Shown: one piece after another, positions 55,380 to 64,000 of the stretch
Layout of the letters: each line of letters begins with the position of its first letter
Numbering within the stretch: position 1 is the stretch's first letter
DNA from: Chloranthus sessilifolius
Lineage: Eukaryota > Streptophyta > Magnoliopsida > Chloranthales > Chloranthaceae
DNA: 64,000 nucleotides
Reading direction: 5' to 3'
NCBI GenBank assembly: GCA_021018995.1
Contig: CM037586.1
Span: forward strand, 22,248,394-22,312,393
Translations under genes and position numbers: made by a program
The notes under the pieces: model-generated
The model's database searches: none
Told to the model about the DNA's origin: nothing
The model's input: only the letters and a program-made list of their open reading frames with translations

Positions 55380-56060
55380 ATAAATAATTAAAATTATGGA
55401 TCATATGTAATCAATATGGGTCACATATAATATGAGTCACATATCATATGGGTCATATATAATTAATAAAATAATGGGGTCAATATGGGTCACATATAAT
55501 TTAAACTTAAAATTAATATGGGTCACATATAATTAAATTTATGGGTCACATATTAAATTATAAGTGACCCATATTAATTTTAATAATAAACTTAATTATA
55601 TGTGACCCATATTAATTATATGTGACCGTCACATATTATTAAAATAATTAATATTATGGGATATGTCCCATAAAATATTAGAATAATATGGAATAAATTC
55701 TAAATAAAATTTTAAAAATTAGAATAATATTAAATAAATATTTAAAAATTATAATAATATCAAATAAATATTCAAAAATTATAATAATATCAAATAAATA
55801 TTTATAAATTAAAATAATATCAAATAAATATTCATAAATTATAATAATATCAAATAAATATTCATAAATTATAATAATATCAAATAAATATTCATAAATT
55901 ATAATAATATCAAATAAATATTCATAAATTAGAATAATATCAAATAAATTTGATAAAATATAGTCTAATCTTTTAAAAATTAGAATAATATAAAATAAAA
56001 TTTTAAATGTAATCTAAATTTTATAAAAATTAGAATAATATCAAATAAATTTAATAAAAT
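55380..56060. repeat. tgggtcacatata repeats, then 32-bp AT-rich tandem repeat
   Basis: 55380-55640 repeats atgggtcacatataatt in both orientations. 55740-55950 is a near-perfect 32-bp tandem repeat of aaataaatattcataaattataataatatc. The reverse complement is at 14280-15045 in the other hAT copy. Confidence 0.8.
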
Positions 56061-56177
56061 ATAATCTAATATTTTTAAAATAGCAATAATTAAAAAATAA
56101 ATTTTATTTTCAAGTGTAAATTAGATGTTTACTTTAATGCAATTGTTTGCTCATTCATGCAAGTGAAATAAATAAAT

Positions 56178-59100
56178 ATGATATGATCGACAGATCTAAC
56201 GTGGTAATACGGTACAACAATAGATGGTAATAGACTCCAGATATAATGTAAGTTTTGTGAAAAAAAATTGCTGGGAGGAGGTATCACACGATTAAAGGAA
56301 CATCTGGCTCAAGTAAAGGGAGAGACAAGAGGGTGTCTCAGTGTACTCAGAGAAGTAAAAGAAAATATCAGAGCTAGTTTACAAGCGGCAAAGGGAAAGA
56401 AAAAAGCTGAAGCCGATCGTAATAGGGAAATGTATGAGAGAATCAGGAGGCCAGATACAGAGTTTACATCAGCTGCACCTGAGGATGATGAGAATGAGAA
56501 TGAGCAGATAGCGAGAGCTATGAGAGAAAGTGCCAGAGAAGCACAACAGCGGCGAAATCAGGAAGAAGTCGATTATCGGTTTCGGTCCAGGTTGAGGGGC
56601 CCATCCATGTTGCTACCGGTGGTGGATCTAGTCATAGGCCACATGTTGTTGAGGATGATGGGGATGTTGAGTAGACTGTCGGGTTGCGTAGGTCAGCATC
56701 CGGGAGGGATTATAGGCCGTCTACTAGAGGCCGTACTACTGCCCCCATGGATCCATTCATGTATCGCACTTAAAGCTCCAAACAAACCAAATTGAGTGTA
56801 ATCTCACTTACAAAAATGGAGAAGAAGCTTGGAAAATCCATTGCCAAATTTTTTATATACAACCACATTCCGAGTCAAGTAGCAGAGTCGCTGTACTTCA
56901 AAAGCATGATTGATACAAGTGCAGAAGTTGGTCCAGGAGTTAAAAAGTCTTCTCCATACGAGATATCTCAGCCCTTACTAACAGATGAGTACGATGAGAT
57001 AATTGCCTATGTACAAAGCTTTGAGGATGTATGGGATGAGAGAGGTTACACAATTATGTGCGATGGATGGACTGGTCCCACAAAAAAGAGTTTGATCAAC
57101 TTTTTGGTTTACAGCGATGCCGGGACAGTATTTTTGAAATCAGTTGATGCTTCTAGATACGTAAAGACTGCTGACTGTCTCTTTCAACTAATGGATATGG
57201 TAGTTCAAGAGGTTGGAGAGCAGCGGGTTGTGCAGGTGGTAACAGACAATGCGACAAATTATAAAGCCACTGGATTAAAACTAATGACGAAGAGACGTCA
57301 CCTGTACTGGACCCCGTGTGCCGCACATTGCGTGGACCTCATTCTTGAGGATTTAGGAAAGAGAAGCAAGGCATAGGCAACTATTCAAAAGGGAAGAACG
57401 ATTACTTCCTACTGCATAACAAAGGATAAGTCGGTCAATTTAATGAGAGCCTTTACGAACAATGAGTTGCTCCGACCTGCGATTACACGTTTTGTAACAC
57501 AGTTCTTAGCCCTACAGAGTTTGGCTAGATATAGGTGTGAGTTGAAAAGTATGGTGTCGTCAGAAGAATGGAATCAACATGAAATAGGACTCCCATGAGC
57601 AAAAAGACTAGCTTGCACTGAAGTTGTTGAACTGATCTACAGCACACAGTTTTGGGCAGATGTCGATCACCTGATCGCCGTCACTATCCCATTGGTACAA
57701 GTGTTGAGATTGGTTGATGGTGATGAGAAACCAACGATGGGATACGTTTATGAGTCAATGGGTAAGGCAAAATTGGCTATAAAAATCAAATGCCCTACAA
57801 AATATAAACGATACTGGGCGATTATCGACAAGAGGTGGGATGCACAATTTCACCAGTACTTACATGCAGCAGGTATAACATGTTGCACAATTATGTAGTG
57901 ATATTTATTTATTTATTCATTATTTTCATATACTGATGAAATTGCTCATATTTGATGTGTAGCACACTACTTGAATCCTGCCTTCCAGTATACACGACGC
58001 TTCGAGCTGAGTGACACTGATGAAGTGTATACCGGTTTGCTCAATGTAATCCAAAGAATGCTCTTTGAGTTGGCGGACCAAGGTCAAGCTATAAGAGATG
58101 TGAGTAATCATAGTATCATACCTTATAACTAATAAGTCAAATGTCATGTGATATTATCATCTATTTATTGATATATGCCTTACTGTGTTTCATCTTTATA
58201 GATTGATATGTTTCGCAAGAGACATGGGTCATTTAGGACCCCGTTGGCGCAATCCCAAATAAACACGACAAACCCACTGATTGGTGGATGCATTATGGAG
58301 GTGATGGTTCGATATTGAGGCGGGTAGCAATGAGGGTATTGTCGCAAATGTATTCCTCGTCCAACTGTGAGCAGAATTGGAGCACTTTCTCTCTCATTCA
58401 TACTAAGACAAGGAATAGACTAACTATGGACCGATTGGAAAAGTTAGTCTACTGCCACTACAACATGCGATTAAAGGTCAGAAATATACAGAGGACCAAC
58501 CGTGGTAAGCAATTACATGAAGTCTTAGATCCTCAATTATATGAAGTCTTACTTACATATTATACTAATTCATCTATCATATTCTACCTTGCAGACAGTG
58601 AATATTTTAATCCCATCCAGTTGGATTATATATTCGAGGAGGATGACCCTTTGAATCAATGGATCGAAGAGAGAGAAGAGCCAGTCTTGGATACTGAGAT
58701 CACTGAATGGCTGAACAATGCTGAAAGAGTAGCGGAGCAGCAGGCTTTCCAACCACCGAGGCGAAAAAGAAGATTGAATCGTCATTCAGTGGTTGGATCT
58801 GATGACGAAACGCAACCCAGTATTGATGATGGGAGTGGTGAGGATGATGGTGGAGGGGACGTTGGCACTAGTGGTGGAGGGGAGGATGCTGGTACCTCTG
58901 ATCCTTATAGAGATATGGCGGCATGGGGGGATGACTCGATACCGTTAACACAGTTCGACACTCCTACATTTAGAATGGGAGGGGTTGAAGGAAGAGGAGC
59001 GTCGGAATCATATCAAACACCACCACCACCACAAGGTCCACAAGATGATACAGATATGAGTTATATGACTTCTAGCTTCGGGGGATTCAGTTTGCAAAAT

Positions 59101-59370
59101 ATCGAAGATTCAGCAACTAGTAACCCATACTACCAGCCACAACAAACCTACTCGGTGCCATATGACTTCGTTGGTCAGATTTTTGGAGGACCGGCCTTTA
59201 CGTACTACATTGAGTCATATTCGTTGCTACAGCCTCAGTTTCAAGGGGGCACATATGATCATGGGTATCAATATGGCCAACATTATAGGCAAAGGCCGGA
59301 AAGCTCGCGCACCGATGACGATGATGATCATGAGGGCCAAGAACTACCACGAAATTCAATGTGGCTCTAA
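56178..59370 (+). pseudogene. hAT transposase (BED, DUF659, C-terminal dimerisation), inactive
   Basis: ATG at 56178. The BED finger region (CKFCEKK, GGGITRLKEHLA) has three stops before it, each one C-to-T or G-to-A change from a sense codon. An acidic linker leads to the DUF659 core (IIMCDGWTGPTKKSLINFLV, VVTDNATNYKATG, HLYWTPCAAHCVDLILEDLG), where both Asp residues remain. More stops lie at 57374 and 57596. Introns are inferred at 57873-57962 and near 58098-58200 (joining LHAA to HYLNPAF). A 2-base insertion near 58265 breaks the frame before WWMHYGGDGS. The dimerisation part (SSNCEQNWSTFSLIHTKTRN) and an Asp/Gly/Gln-rich tail follow to the stop at 59370. Better preserved than 11026-14187. 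Confidence 0.85.
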
Positions 59371-59814
59371 AGTAAGTTTTTCATATACAATTAAATTTAT
59401 TTTTATCAACATAGCTATTAATTTTGACAATATATAATTTATTTTTGTCAATATACATTGTAATTTAGTTTATGCGTGATTGCGTCGATCAAATTATGAA
59501 ATATTGTTAATAAAATAGGCATGTGATCAGCTGGTAAAAAATAATGTTAGAAGATCTATTACATTAAGTCAAAAATATGATCTTAAGTCAAAAATAAGTC
59601 AAAAAATAGGCATGTGACTTGGGTTAAGTTACAAAATAGGCATGTGACTTATATATTCATCTAACTAATGCATCAAATAAGTCAAAAATAAAAGCAAAAA
59701 TAGTTGAAATAAATACAAAATAAATAAATATAATTTTTCAATTTTTTTTGCTATTTTTTCAGATTTTTTGGGGATTTTTTTTTGAATGTATCAAACCGAT
59801 ATATTCAATGTATC
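59371..59814 (+). other. 3' non-coding part of the hAT element
   Basis: AT-rich; repeats aaaataggcatgtgactt three times (59515-59655). No gene. Confidence 0.5.
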
Positions 59815-60016
59815 GCCGATACATTGGGCGATACATTGAATATATCGGACGATACCCGATATGTATCGTCCTGGAGGTCAGGACGATACGTATCGGATTT
59901 CCTGCCTGCTCTTAGGGGGAGCAAGTTTTCACTTAAAATAGCTCTCTGTCAGTGCAAATGGGGTGGGGAGCTGATATGTCAAACACCCAATTATCTCCTA
60001 CTTCGGAGGGAGTGAT

Positions 60017-60505
60017 TGTAAAAGTGGAAATAACCTCTAGGTAGCTACAAAGCTCACCTTGAATGGCTTAATTATTATTATTATTATTTTTGATTGGTAC
60101 GGTTGAAATTTTATTGATAAATAAAAATACAATCAAGAAAGAACCAAGGGGAGCAAAAAGCTCAAAAATTATTGAATGGTTTAATTATTGGTGGTGGGTT
60201 TTACCGGGTGGGGTAGGTTCTGCTTGAGTGCACCATCAGGTCAGGTGTACCACCAGGTCGGGTCAGGCATATAGATATTTCTTGTCGGGCAGCCTAAATT
60301 TTGACCCGACCCAACTCTTTGACAGCCCTACTGAAAAGCCATAGTGCACGCGTCCACCAATTATTGGGAACTTTGTCTTGATCTGCTACATGTGAAACTT
60401 GGTCGGTCCACGAGCTAGATTCGAAGTAGAGGCGGCTCACTCACTGAAATCAAGTGGAAATAGCCTCAATGTAGCAACAAAGCTCACCTTGAATGGCTTA
60501 AAAAG
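60017..60505. repeat. Direct duplication flanking a MITE and a LINE end
   Basis: gtggaaataacctctaggta with caaagctcaccttgaatggctta (60023-60070) is repeated at 60453-60500. The intervening DNA contains a LINE 3' fragment and a gggtcgggtcagg...tttgacagcccta segment (60200-60335) that looks like a MITE end. The right copy leads directly into the gene at 60532. Confidence 0.6.
60077..60171 (-). mobile_element. Truncated L1-type LINE 3' end, 95 bp
   Basis: On the minus strand it ends tttatcaataaaatttcaac then caatcaaaaataataat, a typical plant L1 3' terminus. An 18-bp direct repeat with one mismatch flanks it: ttgaatggcttaattatt (60059-60076) and ttgaatggtttaattatt (60172-60189). Confidence 0.7.
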
Positions 60506-60531
60506 TGGTGGTGGTTTGAGAGCTAGGGAGG

Positions 60532-62696
60532 ATGGTGGATGCTTTGAGTCCAATGGACATAGTAGAAAATTTGAAGTATGCTGCTTCTACATTGCCTGCA
60601 GTTGGCTTATATATGTGGGCTGCTGTGTGTCCCAGTGGGGAGATCGACGACGATTCTAAGTTTTCTTCTCCAATGCCCTTTGTTGGTTTATATATAGCAG
60701 CCGCCACTCTGGTATGTTTCCTTTGCATCTTTTCCGATCTGTGGTCGGGAATCGGTAGTGGGAAGCCTTGGCTTCCTTGCAAGTGGTTCCCTCTAAACTC
60801 GATTACAATAACATTGTTATCAGTAGCTACAAAGCTATCAGTAGATCTTACCACTACCATGCCCGGGAAGCTAGATCAGCTGTGTAAGCTCACTAGTAGC
60901 GTTTTCTTATGCATCACAATGGGATTTTTCATGCCTTCGGTTGCATCATCGACGCCAACCGATTGCTTAGCCAATCTGATAGCCTTGAGCATTCTGGTCA
61001 TAACGGTAATTTCCAATGTGATTATACAAGTAAATACAGGCGCCATCTTCGCTTTCTTCGTAGAACATGTCGTAGTCTTGGTTTCCATGTTACTGTTGCT
61101 CGCACTACTATGGTCTACTTCTTTACAAGTTCATTATCAAACTTATGGGTATGCTTATAGTCATAGATATTTTGCAAAACAAATCCCGGCCAGCCCTCGT
61201 TTACGGGACATGGAAATCCAACTGGAGAATCTATTTCCATATAGTTGTACTTGGAACCCCCAATTTCTTAGTTGTGTATCTTCCAATTGTAGCAGTGTGG
61301 GGCTGATTTGTGGTGTTGTCGTAGCAGTGTTACCGGAAGCGATTATGAAGGAAATGAAGTTCTGTAAAGGAGTTTCCGATTACCGTTGGTCAATGTGCTG
61401 TGTTTTCTTCACTCACCTCATCACTATCATGATCGGTGCTTATGTCGTCAGTCATAGATGGCTCATCATAGTATGTCACCGGAACATAGAGTTACAAAAC
61501 TGGAGGACATTGTTTAAAAACGAAACACTTGTGGCTTTATTCTCGACGTTGCCCAAAGAACTCCATATCTTATCCCATAAACCCCGAATATTGGTACTCA
61601 TCATCAAGTTGCCGCTATCAATTCTGAGTGTAGTAATTGTTTCGGCAAGCGCAGGTGTTGTAATTTTGTGTTTGATGGTGAGAAAAATATGTTTAATTTT
61701 GCGTTTGATGGTGAGAAAGATATTTACTCTTTGGATGCATACGACAGGATCTACAAAAACTAAAGAACCCATTATATATCCGGAGGTCGCATGCGCACAG
61801 AATAAGAGTATCCACGAGGACGTTGTTCTCGAAGAGTGGATATATATGATTGCGAAAAAGAAGATGAAGAAATTGTTTGAAAAAAGTAAGCTTGGTGCTC
61901 CAACTCCTCTGATCCAACTCTTGTCTAAACATTCTCCTCCAACCCCACAACCTGCTGATAACTCCCTATTGAGCCGTATGCGGGCTTACTATATCGGACA
62001 TACCGTGGACTATGAGTTTGAAGCCGTTTCAAGTCAATCAATGGTGACCCTCGCGAAAATTGCTTCCCACTACATATCGAATTCCCTTAGTAATTGCCTA
62101 ACTGCAGCCTTGGAACTCAGCAATTTTATCGAACACAAAATGAGCCCTGAATGCCTCGAATAAGCTGGACGAGTTGCGAGAACGGCGTGTGCAATTTTTC
62201 AAATTGTGTACGGAAAAACCTAAACTTGGTATGAGAGATGATGACCCACATCCCTCAATTTCTCTTATTCACAAGTTGAAAACTGGTGCTTTGAATATGG
62301 ACAGTTATACATATATAATTTGCCATTGCATATTGGATGGAAGCTACGCAACGATGAACGAACTATCTGATCATATCGAAAGAGCATTTGTAGAGATACT
62401 GTGTTGCTACCTTGTTGATCTCCCTACGGCGATATTTAGGGAGTACAATGAGGGTCCGATCGAAACGTGTGAAGCAAGAACGAGTAGAGCCATTAAATTC
62501 ATGTGCGTACTTAAAAAAGTTACTAGAAAAAATCAATGTGCCAATGAAATGGCCTGACTATGCCGCTATCCATAGGAGGGACAAATTAACTGTTGCTCTT
62601 CCCATTGCCAAAACTTACGATGAAGTCACCATCGATCATCCTCCTCTCTCTGAAGCAATTCAACAAACACAACATGAACAATACTGCCGCAACTAA
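60532..62696 (+). pseudogene. Plant multi-pass membrane protein of unknown function, two frameshifts
   Basis: An uninterrupted 543-codon frame (60532-62163) encodes at least seven hydrophobic spans: near residues 50-72 (FVGLYIAAATLVCFLCIFSD), 86-106, 120-138, 144-166, 170-195 (FFVEHVVVLVSMLLLLALLW), 288-308 and 355-385. Features I recall from an uncharacterised plant family are VGLYI, the conserved KWFPLNSITITLL, K.SVDLTT.MPGKLDQL.KL and MGFFMPS. The C-terminal soluble part continues in another frame after about 62150 (LDELRERRVQFFKLC, then DDPHPSISLIHKLKTGAL) and shifts again near 62450-62490 (LKKLLEKINVPMKWPDYAAI, ending QTQHEQYCRN at 62696). A true single gene would be about 720 residues. 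Two frameshifts imply a young pseudogene or base-calling errors. No function assigned. Confidence 0.6.
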
Positions 62697-62716
62697 AGCT
62701 GCAGTGTATGAATGGT

Positions 62717-62762
62717 ATCCCTCTCTGTCTCTGTCTCTCTCTCTCTCTCGCCCCCCCCCCCC
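62717..62762. repeat. CT-rich microsatellite with C homopolymer
   Basis: ctctctgtctctgtctctctctctctctcg followed by about 12 C residues, just after the membrane protein frame. Confidence 0.9.
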
Positions 62763-62775
62763 TTCAACGTTTCGT

Positions 62776-62960
62776 CTAAGGCTGTCAATAGGGCCGGGCT
62801 TGCCCGTCAGCCCGCCTAGCCCAGCCCTAAAATTTGACGGCTAGGCCATAAAATGAGGTAGGATGGCTGGGCTAGGGCCTTGAAACCAAAAGCCCGCTAT
62901 CCATTTAGCTGGATAAGGGCTTAACAAGTTATAGCCCAGCCCGTGCACCACTTTTACTCA
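62776..62960. mobile_element. MITE-like GC-rich segment (ggctgtcaatagggccgggc type)
   Basis: Begins taaggctgtcaatagggccg and continues with gcccgcctagcccagcccta and agcccgctatccatttagct. Similar ends occur at 6630-6910 and 60200-60335. The right end is unclear. 62961-63160 shows nothing recognisable. Confidence 0.35.
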
Positions 62961-63164
62961 TACATTAAATATAGGGAAATTTACATTTTCAGCCCTACAC
63001 ATTTGCTTATTTGCAAAAACGGCCCTATAGTTTAAAATTGTGCAAAATAGGCCAGCTCCAAGCCAAGCTGTTTCCATTTCAGCATCCACCTATTTTTTCG
63101 TTATATATATGTTTATTTTTCATTTTTTTTATTGTCCATTTTTTCAGTTCCAACTACAATAGAG

Positions 63165-63911
63165 CTCGCTCTCTTATAATTGCGGGTCGTAGTATCCGAT
63201 ATTTTAAGCGCTATCTTAGGCACTATTTTATGATAACGGATAATATTATATGATAGCGATCACTAACATATGATAGATTTTAGGGTACGAAGAAAAAAGA
63301 GAGATTACTGTGTTTATTAGTTAGTGATCTGTAAAAAATATAAGAACATAAGACATAAGTAAAAAAAAATTCAAAAAAACCTATTAACATATTTTTATAT
63401 AAAAATAGAGACCGTCATCTTAAGATAGATAGCGATCGCTATCTTAAAATGGTGGTTTTGGATAAAAAGAAAAATAGAGTTTATTTTTAAAATAGCGATT
63501 GCTATCTTAAAAATCTATAAAAAATATAAGAACGAAAGACATAAATAATAATATAAAAAAAAAATTCAAAAAACCTACTAACATACCGTTATCTTAAGAT
63601 AGCGATCGCTAACATACTGCTATCTTAAGATAGCGATCGTCATTTTAAGATAACGACCGTTATCTTAAGATGGCGGCTGCTATCTTAAGATGGTGGTCAC
63701 TATTTTTTTTAAGATAGGCGGCTGCTATCTTAAAAAAAATTTTTTTTTTTTTTTTTTTTTTTTAATAATATTTTAAAGATAGCGATATGTTAGCGGCCAC
63801 TATCTTAAAAAATTATTATTATTATTATTATTTTTTTTAATTTTAAAGATAGCGATATGTTAGCGGCCATTATCTTAAGATAGCGCCCGCTATCCGCTAT
63901 CTTAAAAAAAT

Positions 63912-63942
<31 letters not shown>

Positions 63943-64000
63943 AGATAGGGGTATGTTAGCGGCCGCTAGCATACCACAGCGGCCGCTATCTTATAAATAA
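63165..64000. repeat. Array of AAGATAGCG/CGCTATCTT palindromes, runs off the window
   Basis: More than fifteen half-sites of aagatagcg or its complement, many paired into inverted repeats; gatagcgatcgctatc at 63428-63443 is a perfect 16-bp palindrome. Variants include agataacgaccgttatct, gatagcgatatgttagcggcc and gcggccgctatctta. A segment aaaaaatataagaac..aagacataa...aaaacct(a)tta/ctaacata is duplicated (63330-63395 and 63512-63588). Poly-T and (ATTT)n runs are interspersed. No coding sequence. Confidence 0.8.

Larger units (their letters stand above)
54109..59903 (+). mobile_element. Large hAT transposon, 5.8 kb, inactive
   Basis: Both ends carry repeats of gata.cgtatcg/tatcgtccgata words plus ggaggtca (54121-54190; 59815-59900). 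The proposed left end is CATGGGTCAAAATATCG at 54109. A possible 8-bp duplication is gtccgctc (54101-54108) versus gcctgctc (59904-59911), only 6 of 8 matching, so the exact right end is uncertain. The inside holds a BED/DUF659 transposase pseudogene and three blocks of repeats. It is related to 11000-15780. Confidence 0.75.

Noticed and set aside
56178-59370. The plus-strand hAT transposase as an active gene.
   Set aside because: At least five stops and one frameshift interrupt it, even though both catalytic Asp motifs remain.
61476-61950. Minus-strand frames overlapping the membrane-protein gene.
   Set aside because: Shadows of the long plus-strand frame; no motifs.

Overview
The window is nuclear DNA of a flowering plant. 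It contains spliced genes with GT-AG introns, Ty3/gypsy retrotransposons primed by initiator-Met tRNA, L1-type LINEs, a tRNA-derived SINE, hAT and FAR1/MULE-type DNA transposon relics, and many AT or CT simple repeats. The species cannot be named from the sequence. Very long, transposon-filled introns point to a large genome. No rRNA or tRNA gene and no CRISPR array was seen.

Layout. 1-4665: the 5' half of a decayed Ty3/gypsy element on the minus strand (protease, gag, primer site, 2.56 kb LTR), running off the left edge. 4666-9950: an unusual repeat domain with arrays of the palindrome GAAGCG-N4-CGCTTC, duplicated segments and a duplicated small coiled-coil reading frame. 9950-16315: a broken FAR1/FHY3-like (MULE transposase-derived) gene on the minus strand, split by a decayed minus-strand hAT element. 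16330-19050: more GAAGCG repeats, a 51-bp and a 22-bp minisatellite, and a possible LTR. 19050-23220: mostly unannotated DNA with MITE-like and LINE-like insertions.

23224-53223 (+): the one clearly intact gene, a plant O-fucosyltransferase-family (GT106-type) Golgi glycosyltransferase. It has 12 exons, 537 codons and no disruption. Its coding exons total 1.6 kb but span 30 kb, because introns 4 (14.6 kb) and 9 (10.2 kb) are packed with transposons. Intron 4 holds a gag-only LTR element that is itself interrupted by a complete-length antisense chromovirus. Intron 9 holds an L1 relic cut by two hAT MITEs, a SINE, and a second copy of the gag-only LTR family. At least five hAT-type MITEs with recognisable 8-9 bp target duplications lie inside the gene.

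54109-59903: a long hAT element (+) with a BED/DUF659/dimerisation transposase pseudogene and large arrays of short palindromes. 60532-62696 (+): a member of a plant multi-pass membrane protein family of unknown function, broken by two frameshifts. 62700-64000: simple repeats, then an array of AAGATAGCG/CGCTATCTT palindromes running off the right edge.

The most distinctive material is (i) a non-autonomous LTR family with gag, zinc knuckle, an unrecognised ~150-residue region and a chromodomain-like tail but no protease, RT or integrase (two copies), (ii) the FAR1-hAT-FAR1 chimera with flanking palindrome arrays, and (iii) several unrelated palindrome-rich repeat arrays.
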